This document shows, one piece after another, positions 1 through 7,547 of a stretch of 64,000 nt of DNA (positions are counted from its first letter, which is position 1; the number at the start of each line of letters is the position of its first letter). The stretch is from an uncultured Lachnospiraceae bacterium. Lineage in GTDB: Bacteria; Bacillota; Clostridia; Lachnospirales; Lachnospiraceae. The notes under the pieces are model-generated. The model was not told where the DNA came from, did not search any database, and saw nothing but the letters and a program-made list of their open reading frames with translations. The stretch covers positions 38,052 through 102,051 of the forward strand of contig CANQDA010000002.1 of the NCBI GenBank assembly GCA_947591155.1, written 5' to 3'. Position numbers and translations under genes: made by a program.

Positions 1-101
1 GAGTGAAGAATAAAGCGAATAGACACACGAAGGACTAGAAAGTGCGCAGCCAGTAAGACCGAAGAGCGTGCCTGTGCATTCCGGAATGGAGGAAAATGAA
101 A

Positions 102-638
102 ATGGCAGGTTACAGAAAACTCAGCAGAACCGCAGACCAGAGAAAGGCTCTGCTCAGGAATCAGGTGACGGCGCTGATCTACAGAGGCAGGATCGTCACC
201 ACAGAGGCAAAGGCGAAGGAAGTCCGCAGGATCGCGGAAGGCCTGATCGCGAAGGCCGTGAAAGAGATGGACAATTACGAGACCGTTACCGTCACCGCGA
301 AGGTTGCCCGCAAGGACAAGGACGGCAAGCGCGTCAAGGAGGTCGTTGACGGCAAGAAGGTTACCGTATACGACGAGGTTCAGAAGGAGATCAAGAAGGA
401 CAAACCGAGCAGGCTTCACGCCCGCCGTCAGATGATGAAGGTGCTTTATCCGGTGAAAGAGGTTCCGGCTGAAGCGGCAGGCAAGAAGAAAAATACCAAG
501 GAGATCGACCTTGTCGCAAAGTTGTTCGACGAGATCGCGCCGAAGTATACGAGCCGCAACGGCGGTTACACCAGAATCGTCAAGCTTGGCCAGCGCAAGG
601 GCGACGGCGCTCTGGAAGTAGTTCTGGAGCTGGTATAA
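102..638 (+). CDS. rplQ: 50S ribosomal protein L17 (bL17)
   Basis: Large-subunit ribosomal protein. The N-terminus [20 protein letters not shown] and the C-terminal [20 protein letters not shown] block are diagnostic of bL17. It is 178 residues against about 115-130 in most bacteria. The excess is a lysine-rich insertion between the first helices and the LHARRQ segment (about residues 50-105) and a second one after it (about 118-134), a form I associate with Lachnospiraceae. GGAGG at 88-92 sits 9 nt before the ATG at 102, so I prefer this start to the in-frame ATG at 96. The first 6 bases (GAG TGA) could be the end of an upstream gene, by convention rpoA, but that cannot be shown here. Confidence 0.96.
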   Translation: MAGYRKLSRTADQRKALLRNQVTALIYRGRIVTTEAKAKEVRRIAEGLIAKAVKEMDNYETVTVTAKVARKDKDGKRVKEVVDGKKVTVYDEVQKEIKKDKPSRLHARRQMMKVLYPVKEVPAEAAGKKKNTKEIDLVAKLFDEIAPKYTSRNGGYTRIVKLGQRKGDGALEVVLELV

Positions 639-667
639 GCCGTCTGCATGAAAAGTGAATGAGGAAG

Positions 668-722
668 ACCGCCGCAGGCAATTTTCCCGGGAAGTGGACG
701 ATTGCCTGACGGCGGTTTTTTT
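668..722 (+). terminator. Rho-independent terminator after rplQ
   Basis: A 15-bp stem with one bulge (arms 668-682 and 701-716) is followed by a run of T. It closes the ribosomal-protein operon. Confidence 0.9.
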
Positions 723-757
723 GCGTTGCGTAGCGCTCTGCTTTTCTGTCTTTTTCA

Positions 758-787
758 TTGACGCGTTGCGGGGATAGATGATATACT
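758..787 (+). promoter_or_regulatory. Sigma-A-type promoter for the polyferredoxin gene
   Basis: TTGACG (758-763), an 18-nt spacer and TATACT (782-787), 40 nt before the start codon of the next gene. Confidence 0.7.
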
Positions 788-827
788 GCTATATGAAACT
801 GACACATAAATAAGGAGGACAATACAT

Positions 828-1217
828 ATGAAGAAACTGGTTGTGAAGGATAAGAATGCCTGTATGGCGTGTTTAAGCTGCGTGCGCGCGTGTTCCGAGG
901 CGTTCTACAAGGAATTCGACCCGGACAAGTCCTGCATCCGTATCGTCTCCAAGATGGGACACGACGCGGTCGTGAAGACCTGTATTCAGTGCGGCAAATG
1001 CGCGAGGAACTGTGAGGCGGGCGCGATCAAGCAGAACGCGAAGGGCGTCTACATGATCGACAAGAAGCTCTGCACGGGCTGCGGCAAGTGCGTGGAAGTC
1101 TGTCCGATGGGCGTGATGGTGAAGGCGGAGGCTTCTCCGACATCTTCGAAGTGCATTGCCTGCGGGATCTGCGCAAAGGCATGTCCGATGGATATTCTCG
1201 AGGTGCAGGAGAACTGA
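828..1217 (+). CDS. Polyferredoxin with four 4Fe-4S cysteine motifs
   Basis: A 129-residue soluble iron-sulfur protein, probably an electron carrier. It holds four CxxCxxCxxxC motifs at Cys 12/15/18/22, 52/55/58/62, 82/85/88/92 and 109/112/115/119, enough to ligate four [4Fe-4S] clusters as two ferredoxin-type pairs. The third and fourth have the classical CP after the last Cys; the first two do not. There is no signal peptide or membrane segment. TAAGGAGG lies 8-10 nt before the ATG. It has its own promoter just after the rplQ terminator. The redox partner cannot be read from context; it could be a stand-alone ferredoxin or a detached subunit of an oxidoreductase. Confidence 0.85.
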   Translation: MKKLVVKDKNACMACLSCVRACSEAFYKEFDPDKSCIRIVSKMGHDAVVKTCIQCGKCARNCEAGAIKQNAKGVYMIDKKLCTGCGKCVEVCPMGVMVKAEASPTSSKCIACGICAKACPMDILEVQEN

Positions 1218-1299
1218 CAGCCGGAAAGAAGCCTGGAGGCCGGCAATCACTTTTTGTTCATAGTTTCTCTGAGTGAGAGGAAAGGAATGGTCGATTGAG

Positions 1300-1983
1300 A
1301 TGAAACGATCTGAGATCAACGCGTGTATCCGCTACATGGAGAATCTGATCCGGGAGCACGGGTTTGAGATTCCGCCGTTCTGCAAGTGGACGCCGGAAGA
1401 GTGGGAGACAAAGGGCCACGAGTATGACGAGATCCGCGACAACATGCTCGGCTGGGACATCACGGATTACGGTCTGGAAGACTGGGAGAAGGTCGGTTTT
1501 GCCCTGATCACAATCCGCAACGGCAACCAGCACGATCCGAAGTACAAGAAGGTGTATGCGGAGAAACTCCTGATGCTCAAGGAAGGGCAGCATTCCCCGA
1601 TGCACTTTCACTGGACCAAGAGCGAGGATATTATCAACCGCGGCGGCGGCACGCTCATTATCCATGTCTACAACGACGACGGGAACGGCGGATTCGCTGA
1701 CACGGATGTGCTTGTAAATTCGGATGGACGGTCCTACTACGTCCCGGCGGGTACGGGCGTCGAGCTGAATCCGGGCGAGAGCATCACGCTCTGGCCGCAC
1801 CAGTACCACGATTTTGACGTCAAGCCAGACACGGGCGACGTGCTGATCGGTGAGGTGTCGATGTGCAACGACGACAACACGGACAACCGTTTCTATGAGG
1901 AGATGGGGCGTTTCCCGAAGATCGTGGAGGATGAACCGCCCTACCGACTGCTCTGCAACGAGTATCCGGCGGCGCGGGACTGA
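1300..1983 (+). CDS. D-lyxose ketol-isomerase (cupin family)
   Basis: Predicted to interconvert D-lyxose and D-xylulose (family members also use D-mannose/D-fructose). The N-terminus MKRSEIN and the cupin metal-binding pattern MHFHWTKSE (His102, His104, Glu109) with WPHQYHDF (His167/His170) match the family. At 227 residues it has the usual length. The ATG at 1300 is preferred because the family starts with MKRSE; an in-frame GTG at 1273 would add nine atypical residues. It lies 82 bp after the polyferredoxin and 1.1 kb upstream of a sugar ABC transporter. That is compatible with pentose or mannose use but not proof of it. Confidence 0.85.
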   Translation: MKRSEINACIRYMENLIREHGFEIPPFCKWTPEEWETKGHEYDEIRDNMLGWDITDYGLEDWEKVGFALITIRNGNQHDPKYKKVYAEKLLMLKEGQHSPMHFHWTKSEDIINRGGGTLIIHVYNDDGNGGFADTDVLVNSDGRSYYVPAGTGVELNPGESITLWPHQYHDFDVKPDTGDVLIGEVSMCNDDNTDNRFYEEMGRFPKIVEDEPPYRLLCNEYPAARD

Positions 1984-2001
1984 GAATAAAAGAATAGAAT
2001 A

Positions 2002-2112
2002 CGGCGGCGACCGATTTCGCTCGGTACCCTTCCTGGCATATTTTTCCCAAAAATATAAAGCGATTTTTGTGGAAAAAATATGCCGGAAATCCAAGCGAAA
2101 CCGGCCGCCGCC
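2002..2112. repeat. Long imperfect palindromic element, copy 1
   Basis: Arms beginning GGCGGCGACCGATTTCGCT and their imperfect complement at 2088-2112 enclose an inner stem (GGCATATTTTTCCC at 2035-2048 with its complement at 2071-2084). The whole can fold into one hairpin of about 110 nt. It shares the string CGGTACCCTTCCTGG and the downstream CCGGAAATCC with the element at 15278-15398. It follows the lyxose isomerase gene and may also act as its terminator. Confidence 0.75.
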
Positions 2113-2129
2113 TTTTGCTATCCGTTCTG

Positions 2130-2210
2130 CTTACTCCCTTCCCAGGGTGCAAAGTGATTTTTGTGACAAGATGTGCCGGGGAAGGCTCGGGCAAATCGGA
2201 GCCGCCGCTA
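2130..2210. repeat. Partial second copy of the palindromic element
   Basis: The segment AAAGTGATTTTTGTGACAAG near 2151 parallels the loop and 3' arm of the element at 2002-2112 (AAAGCGATTTTTGTGGAAAA). A shorter CCTTCCC/GGGGAAGG stem and a GCCGCCGC-containing 3' end are kept, and the 5' GC-rich arm is missing. It reads as a decayed tandem copy between two convergent genes. Confidence 0.5.
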
Positions 2211-2215
2211 TATTT

Positions 2216-2737
2216 TTACACTGTTTTTGGCTCCGGATAGTCGACGCCGAAGGTGTCTACCGTCATCGAGGCGATGGTCTGCTTCGTGAGCGGACGGTCC
2301 TGAAAGTCGGTGTCCGTCTCCGCGATCGCGTTCACGACGTCCATGCCCTCGATCACCTTGCCGAAAGCGGCGTAAGCGCCGTCGAGATGCGGGGCGGCCT
2401 TGTGCATGATGAAGAACTGGCTGCCTGCGGAATCCGGATGCATGGCGCGCGCCATGGACAGGACGCCCTCCGTGTGAGCCAGATCATTTTTGAAACCGTT
2501 CTGTGCGAATTCGCCCGGGATCGAGTAACCGGGACCGCCCGTACCCATGCCCTGCGGGCAGCCACCCTGGATCATGAAACCGTTGATGACCCTGTGAAAG
2601 ATCAGGCCGTCATAGAAGCCCTTCTTCACAAGACTGATGAAATTGTTGACGGAGTTCGGCGCAATCTCCGGGTAGAGTTCGGCTTTGATAATGCCGCCGT
2701 TTTCCATTGTGATCGTTACAACTGGGTTCTGTGCCAT
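2216..2737 (-). CDS. ppiB: Cyclophilin-type peptidyl-prolyl cis-trans isomerase
   Basis: Proline isomerase, cytoplasmic since no signal peptide is seen. The 173-residue product carries the bacterial cyclophilin hallmarks: FHRVINGFMIQGG (active-site Arg and the FMIQGG strand), GEFAQNGFKNDLAHTEGVLSMARA, and DSAGSQFFIMHK followed by LDGAYAAFGKV. The start is the ATG at 2737, preceded by a GAGAGGA Shine-Dalgarno. A longer frame exists upstream but gives a non-family N-terminus and overlaps the promoter. The gene is transcribed toward the lyxose isomerase gene and divergently from the sugar-transport operon. Confidence 0.93.
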   Translation of the reverse strand: MAQNPVVTITMENGGIIKAELYPEIAPNSVNNFISLVKKGFYDGLIFHRVINGFMIQGGCPQGMGTGGPGYSIPGEFAQNGFKNDLAHTEGVLSMARAMHPDSAGSQFFIMHKAAPHLDGAYAAFGKVIEGMDVVNAIAETDTDFQDRPLTKQTIASMTVDTFGVDYPEPKTV

Positions 2738-2773
2738 TTCTGCATCCTCTCTTTTCCTTGATATAGTAGTTGT

Positions 2774-2802
2774 ATTATAAACGCTTCGCGTACGGATAGC
2801 AA
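2774..2802 (-). promoter_or_regulatory. Promoter for ppiB
   Basis: On the minus strand, TTGCTA (complement of 2797-2802), 17-nt spacer, and TATAAT (complement of 2774-2779), 37 nt upstream of the cyclophilin start. Confidence 0.75.
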
Positions 2803-2922
2803 GCAATTTGCATATATCTGAGAAAGAATTCTCGCAGGGGTCAACACAAGAAAATTTAGACAAAACAGAACGCCCGAAATTGTAAAATATAGACAAATCT
2901 TTATTTAGACATGTAAAAGTAG

Positions 2923-2951
2923 TTGCATGTCTTTTTCTTTCGTGCTATTAT
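2923..2951 (+). promoter_or_regulatory. Promoter of the sugar ABC transporter operon
   Basis: TTGCAT (2923-2928), 17-nt spacer, TATTAT (2946-2951). The predicted start point near 2958 places the operator-like repeats immediately downstream. Confidence 0.75.
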
Positions 2952-2963
2952 AAAAGCACAGAT

Positions 2964-3001
2964 TGGAAACGTTACCGAAACCGTTGCCGGAAACGAAACC
3001 G
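2964..3001 (+). promoter_or_regulatory. Cluster of LacI/GalR-like operator half-sites
   Basis: Three closely spaced related strings, GGAAACGTTACCG, GAAACCGTTGCCG and GGAAACGAAACCG, begin a few bases after the predicted transcription start. AACGTT-centred GAAAC motifs resemble LacI-family and CcpA-type operators. A LacI-family gene lies downstream at 6501-7526 and is the obvious candidate ligand. A repressor bound here would block initiation or early elongation. Confidence 0.5.
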
Positions 3002-3112
3002 AAAGCTGCGGTACCCGAAGGGAAGAAAGCAGAAGTCATGCGTGAGGGCGGCGTCTCAGGTACATTTCCGAAGGACACAGAACAATATCATTTGAAAGGA
3101 AGAGGTAGAGAG

Positions 3113-4468
3113 ATGAGAAACTTCAAAAAGTATTTTGCAGTAGCTCTTACTGCGGCAATGGTAGCAGGTCTCGCTGTTGTTCCGGCACAGGCGGACGAGG
3201 CGGCAGGCAAGGTTTATTATCTGAATTTCAAGCCGGAAGCGGATCAGGCATGGCAGGATCTCGCGGCTACGTACACGGAGCAGACCGGCGTTCCGGTGAC
3301 CGTCCTTACGGCCGCGTCCGGTGAGTACAACACCACGCTTCAGTCCGAGATGGCAAAGGCGGAGGCTCCGACGATCTTCAATGTAGGCAACGCGGACGCC
3401 GCGGCGACATGGGACAGCTACACCTACGATATGTCTGGCACCAGCCTGTACGATCATCTGACCGACAAGTCTCTGGTCATCAACTACAACGACAAGACGG
3501 CCGCGGTTGCGAACTGCTACGAGTGCTACGGCCTGATCTACAACAAGACGATCCTTGAGCAGTACTGCGCGATGGACAGCGCGGTGGTATCCTCGATCGA
3601 CGAGATCAACAGCTTTGATACCCTGAAGGCAGTGGCGGACGACATCAACGGCCGCGTCGACGAGATCAACGATGAGCTTGGCACCTTCCTGACCGAGGCG
3701 TTTGCTTCCGCAGGTCTGGACAGCGGTTCCTCCTGGAGATTTTCCGGACATCTTGCAGGCCTTCCGCTCTACTATGAGTTCAAGGATGACGGCTGCGATC
3801 TGACGGCAGGCGAGGCTGAGATCGACGGTACATATCTCGATCAGTTCAAGAACGTATGGGATCTGTACGTATCCGCTTCCTCCGCGGATCCGGCGACTCT
3901 GGCGTCCGGCGCTCTGAACGCTGAGGCTGAGTTCGGCATGGGCGAGGCAGTGTTCTATCAGAACGGCGACTGGGAGTACTCCGCATTCACGAATCCGGAG
4001 AACGGCTACGAAGTGACGGGCGACGACATCGGCATGATGCCGATCTACTTCGGCGTGGACGATGAGAACGAGGGCCTTGCGGTCGGTACCGAGAACTACT
4101 GGGCGATCAACAGCCAGGCTTCCCAGGAAGACATCGACGCTTCTCTGGCGTTCCTCGAGTGGGTCATCACTTCCGACGAGGGCCGCGACGCGGTCACGAA
4201 CCAGATGGGTCTGACGACTCCGTTCGACACCTTTGAAGGCGACTTCGCGACCAAGAACGTGCTGGCAAATACGGCGAACGAGCTGGCGGCTGCTGGCAAG
4301 ACTTCCGTGGCGTGGAGCTTCAACGCGACTCCGAACGTAGACACCTGGAGAGAGGGCGTTGTGTCCGCACTGACCGCTTACACAGACGGCAGCGGCGACT
4401 GGGACGGCGTGGTGTCCGCATTCGTCGACGGCTGGGCTGAGCAGTGGGCTCTGGCTCATGAAGAGTAA
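3113..4468 (+). CDS. Sugar ABC transporter substrate-binding protein (MalE-like)
   Basis: Extracellular solute-binding protein that would deliver a carbohydrate to the two permeases that follow. The 451-residue product has a clear signal peptide (residues 1-27: RNFKK, hydrophobic core, VVPAQA then DE). Mature features of the MalE-like fold are seen, including YGLIYNKTI, NGDWEYSAF and NYWAINSQAS. Unusually for a Gram-positive binding protein there is no lipobox cysteine, so signal peptidase I cleavage is predicted. AAAGGAAGAGG precedes the ATG at 3113; in-frame upstream starts would put the signal peptide internally. A hairpin at 4502-4543 separates it from the permease genes. The substrate is unknown. 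Confidence 0.9.
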   Translation: MRNFKKYFAVALTAAMVAGLAVVPAQADEAAGKVYYLNFKPEADQAWQDLAATYTEQTGVPVTVLTAASGEYNTTLQSEMAKAEAPTIFNVGNADAAATWDSYTYDMSGTSLYDHLTDKSLVINYNDKTAAVANCYECYGLIYNKTILEQYCAMDSAVVSSIDEINSFDTLKAVADDINGRVDEINDELGTFLTEAFASAGLDSGSSWRFSGHLAGLPLYYEFKDDGCDLTAGEAEIDGTYLDQFKNVWDLYVSASSADPATLASGALNAEAEFGMGEAVFYQNGDWEYSAFTNPENGYEVTGDDIGMMPIYFGVDDENEGLAVGTENYWAINSQASQEDIDASLAFLEWVITSDEGRDAVTNQMGLTTPFDTFEGDFATKNVLANTANELAAAGKTSVAWSFNATPNVDTWREGVVSALTAYTDGSGDWDGVVSAFVDGWAEQWALAHEE

Positions 4469-4501
4469 TACGCAGAGCGATCTGTCGTAAATAAGTAATT
4501 G

Positions 4502-4543
4502 AAAAGGGGCTGTTGCATTCACTTCTGCGGCAGCCCCTTTCTT
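4502..4543 (+). terminator. Intercistronic hairpin/attenuator after the binding-protein gene
   Basis: AAAAGGGGCTGTTGC (4502-4515) pairs with GCGGCAGCCCCTTT (4527-4540), followed by a short T-rich stretch. Such hairpins between binding-protein and permease genes commonly lower permease expression or protect the upstream mRNA. Confidence 0.7.
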
Positions 4544-4560
4544 AAGAAAGAGGGAGCATT

Positions 4561-5418
4561 ATGAACCATAAAATAATGAAAAGATATTTTCCGTTATTTG
4601 TTCTCCCGACCCTGATCGCGTTTGCAATCGGATTTATCGTGCCGTTTGCCTACGGCATTTTCCTTTCCTTCTGCAAATTCACGACTGTGTCAGACTGGAC
4701 CTGGGTGGGATTCAAGAACTATACAAGGATCCTTTTTGTGAACGGCAAGCTGGATACTACGTTCCTCCATTCGCTGTGGTACACTGCGCTGTTTACGATC
4801 GTCTCCATGACGGTCATCAATGTGGTATCATTCACGATCGCCATGCTGTTGACGAAGGGGATCCGGGGGACGAACCTGTTCCGCACCGTATTCTTTATGC
4901 CGAACCTGATCGGCGGCATCGTACTCAGTTACATCTGGCTGATGATCTTTAATGCGGTGCTGGCGCCGTTCTCCAAGACGATCATCTCCACGCAGTGGCA
5001 CGCGTTCATCGGTCTGCTCATTGTCGTGTGCTGGCAGCAGATCGGTTACATGATGATCATCTATGTCGCCGGGATCCAGAACATTCCGGGCGAGGTGATC
5101 GAGTCGGCAAAGATCGACGGCGCGAGCGGCTGGAGCATGCTCAAGCATATCACGATCCCGATGCTGATGCCGACGATCAGCACCTGTACATTCCTGACGC
5201 TGACGAACGGATTCAAGCTGTTCGACCAGAACCTGGCTTTGACGGACGGCAACCCGGCCAAGATGTCGCAGCTGCTTGCGCTGAACATCTATGATACGAT
5301 GTACGGCATGACCGGCTGGCAGGGCGTAGGTCAGGCGAAAGCAGTGATCTTCTTTATCATGGTAGCGGTGATCGCGGTCGCCCAGAACAGGCTGACGACC
5401 AGTAAGGAGGTGCAGTGA
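4561..5418 (+). CDS. Sugar ABC transporter permease (MalF/UgpA type)
   Basis: Integral membrane subunit, 285 residues with six predicted transmembrane segments starting at FPLFVLPTLIAFAIGFIVPF. The binding-protein-dependent transport loop is EVIESAKIDGASGWSMLKHI (about residues 179-198), which contacts the ATPase. Shine-Dalgarno AAGAGGGAG precedes the ATG. It is translationally coupled to the second permease. No ATPase gene lies in this locus, so the importer presumably borrows a shared MsmX/MsmK-type ATPase encoded elsewhere. Confidence 0.93.
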   Translation: MNHKIMKRYFPLFVLPTLIAFAIGFIVPFAYGIFLSFCKFTTVSDWTWVGFKNYTRILFVNGKLDTTFLHSLWYTALFTIVSMTVINVVSFTIAMLLTKGIRGTNLFRTVFFMPNLIGGIVLSYIWLMIFNAVLAPFSKTIISTQWHAFIGLLIVVCWQQIGYMMIIYVAGIQNIPGEVIESAKIDGASGWSMLKHITIPMLMPTISTCTFLTLTNGFKLFDQNLALTDGNPAKMSQLLALNIYDTMYGMTGWQGVGQAKAVIFFIMVAVIAVAQNRLTTSKEVQ

Positions 5419-6335
5419 TGGCAAAGGCGAAGGTGAAAGCAAACGATAATGTCAACTCTGTGAGACGCGCGAAGCACGGCGGAGTGCTCACATTGGTCTT
5501 TTCCGTCCTGAGCGTTGCGTGGATCCTGCCGATTGTGGTGGTCCTTCTGAACTCCTTCAAGAGAAAAGCGTTCATTTTCCGCAATCCGTTCGGTATCAGC
5601 GCGGCGTCGCTCTCTGACGGCTTTGACCGCTGGTGGAAGGGCGTGGAGCGCGTGATGTGCGGCACCCTGAACTACACGAACGGGCTGAAGCTGACGAATT
5701 TCTGGTCCTGCTTCGGCTACTCGCTCTTTATCACAGTGGGCGCTGTGGCGGCGATCATTCTCTGCTGTTCCATGTGCGCGTGGTACATCACCCGCGTCCG
5801 GACGAAGGTGACGAAGACGCTCTATCTGCTGTGCCTGTTTTCCATGATCGTGCCGTTCCAGATGGTCATGTTCACGCTGTCGAAGTTTGCGAACATCCTG
5901 CACCTGTCGAACCCGGTCGGCATCATTGTCGTTTACCTCGGTTTTGGTGCCGGACTTGCGGTCTTCATGTTCAGCGGGTTTATCCGCAGCATTTCGCTCG
6001 AGATTGAGGAGGCGTCCACGATCGACGGTTGCAGCCCGATCCAGACTTTCTTCCTTGTGGTGTTCCCGATCCTGAAGCCGACGACCGTGACGATCGCGAT
6101 CCTCGAGGCGATGTGGGTGTGGAACGACTACCTCCTTCCGAGCCTTGTGCTCAATGTCAATAAATACAGGACGATCCCGATCGCGGTTCAGTACATGAAG
6201 CAGAGCCACGGGCAGCTCGACTGGGGCGCCATGATGGCGGTGCTGGTGCTGGCGATCGTGCCTATCGTCGTGTTCTATGTCGCGTGCCAGAAGTACATCA
6301 TCGAGGGTGTTGTGGCAGGCGCCGTGAAAGGCTGA
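5418..6335 (+). CDS. Sugar ABC transporter permease (MalG/UgpE type)
   Basis: Second membrane subunit, 305 residues, with a basic cytoplasmic N-terminus followed by six predicted membrane segments. The coupling loop is LEIEEASTIDGCSPIQTFF (about residues 196-214), with the EAA..DG motif. The ATG at 5418 overlaps the preceding TGA and has AAGGAGGT at 5403-5410; this is better than the GTG one codon upstream. It forms a heterodimer with the preceding permease. A large hairpin terminator follows. Confidence 0.93.
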   Translation: MAKAKVKANDNVNSVRRAKHGGVLTLVFSVLSVAWILPIVVVLLNSFKRKAFIFRNPFGISAASLSDGFDRWWKGVERVMCGTLNYTNGLKLTNFWSCFGYSLFITVGAVAAIILCCSMCAWYITRVRTKVTKTLYLLCLFSMIVPFQMVMFTLSKFANILHLSNPVGIIVVYLGFGAGLAVFMFSGFIRSISLEIEEASTIDGCSPIQTFFLVVFPILKPTTVTIAILEAMWVWNDYLLPSLVLNVNKYRTIPIAVQYMKQSHGQLDWGAMMAVLVLAIVPIVVFYVACQKYIIEGVVAGAVKG

Positions 6336-6352
6336 GACGGAAATATTTCAGG

Positions 6353-6425
6353 AAGGATGTCGCGAAGACGTGCCTGTCCGGATCTTTCAGGAGACCGGGC
6401 GGGCGACAGGCGGCATCCTTTTTGT
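6353..6425 (+). terminator. Branched terminator after the sugar permease genes
   Basis: An outer stem (AAGGATG near 6353 with CATCCTT near 6415) encloses an inner GCCTGTC/GACAGGC stem, followed by TTTTTG. Confidence 0.7.
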
Positions 6426-6438
6426 ATCCAGTTTACGC

Positions 6439-6467
6439 TTGCTTTTTGGAATGGTAATTGTTATAAT
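6439..6467 (+). promoter_or_regulatory. Promoter of the LacI-family regulator gene
   Basis: TTGCTT (6439-6444), exactly 17 nt, TATAAT (6462-6467), 33 nt before the start codon. It may also drive the downstream ecfA1 gene, whose start is only 21 nt after the regulator stop. Confidence 0.8.
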
Positions 6468-6500
6468 CTGACACATGTATGAAAGGGTTGGGAAAGACAG

Positions 6501-7526
6501 ATGGAACAGATCACGATCAAGGAAGTGGCAAAGCTTTGCGGAGTGGGCGTGAGCACTGTGTCACGCGCGATCAACAACCATCCGGATATCAACGACGCGA
6601 CAAAGCAGCTGGTGATGGAGACGATCCGGAAATACAATTATGTGCCGAACAACAGCGCCCGCAATCTGAAACGCTCGGATTCCCACACGGTCGCGGTGCT
6701 GATCAAGGGAATCACGAATCCGTTCTTTTCGGCGATGATCCAGGTCTTTGAGCGCGAGGTCTCGGGGCGGAAGTATTCGTTTGTGCTTCAGCATGTCGAG
6801 GAATTTGAGGACGAGGTCGACGTTGCGCTGCGGCTTGAGAAGGAAAAACGCCTCAAGGGCATCGTATTTCTCGGAGGCTTAAGCAGCCGGACGGAGCAGA
6901 AGCTCCAGCAGCTCACTGTACCCTACGTTATCAGTACTGTAGATTCAGACTATGGCGGCGAGACCGCGATGGTCGCGGTGGATAATGAGAGAGAGAGCAA
7001 AAGAATGGTGGAATATCTGATCTCCTGCGGGCATGAGAAGATCGCGCTGCTTGCCTCGACGAAGGACGACGCAAGTATCGGCATGCTGCGACACAGCGGC
7101 TACCGTGCGGCCCTGGAGCAGGGAGGCAGAAAGTACGACGAGGAGCTTGTCATGTGGACGGAGGCGGCCGGGAAGGAGATCTACTCGATGGAGAACGGCT
7201 ACGCCCTGACGAAGAAGCTTCTGGATTCCGGAAAGGAATTCACCTGCATCTACGCGATCTCGGACAGTATGGCGATCGGTGCGTGCAAGGCCCTCTTCGA
7301 CGCGGGAAAGCGTGTGCCGGAGGACTATTCGGTGGCGGGATTCGACGGACTCGAACTCGCGGCCTACTATGAACCGTCGATCACGACGATGCGGCAGCCG
7401 CGCCGGGAGATGGCTGAGGCCTCGATCGGACTTTTGTTTGACCTGATCGAGGAGAAGGAAGTGGAGCGCCGCCGGATTTTTGAGGCCGAGCTGGTGGAGG
7501 GAAGATCCACGAAGCGCCTGGCCTGA
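6501..7526 (+). CDS. LacI/GalR-family transcriptional regulator
   Basis: DNA-binding sugar-responsive regulator, 341 residues. The N-terminal helix-turn-helix is ITIKEVAKLCGVGVSTVSRA (residues 4-23) and the hinge helix follows around NSARNLKR. The effector domain is periplasmic-binding-protein-like (HTVAVLIKGITNPFFSAMIQ onward, ending with TTMRQPRREMAEAS). The likely target is the sugar ABC operon directly upstream, whose promoter carries GAAAC-type operator repeats at 2964-3001; this pairing is inferred from position. The gene has its own sigma-A-type promoter. The ribosome-binding site is weak (GGGAAAG). The ligand is unknown. Confidence 0.94.
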   Translation: MEQITIKEVAKLCGVGVSTVSRAINNHPDINDATKQLVMETIRKYNYVPNNSARNLKRSDSHTVAVLIKGITNPFFSAMIQVFEREVSGRKYSFVLQHVEEFEDEVDVALRLEKEKRLKGIVFLGGLSSRTEQKLQQLTVPYVISTVDSDYGGETAMVAVDNERESKRMVEYLISCGHEKIALLASTKDDASIGMLRHSGYRAALEQGGRKYDEELVMWTEAAGKEIYSMENGYALTKKLLDSGKEFTCIYAISDSMAIGACKALFDAGKRVPEDYSVAGFDGLELAAYYEPSITTMRQPRREMAEASIGLLFDLIEEKEVERRRIFEAELVEGRSTKRLA

Positions 7527-7547
7527 CACGGCGGGGAAAGAGGAATT

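Noticed and set aside
3056..4522. 488-codon minus-strand frame opposite the sugar-binding protein
   Set aside because: The sense strand encodes a complete binding protein with signal peptide and operon context; the antisense translation is compositionally biased.
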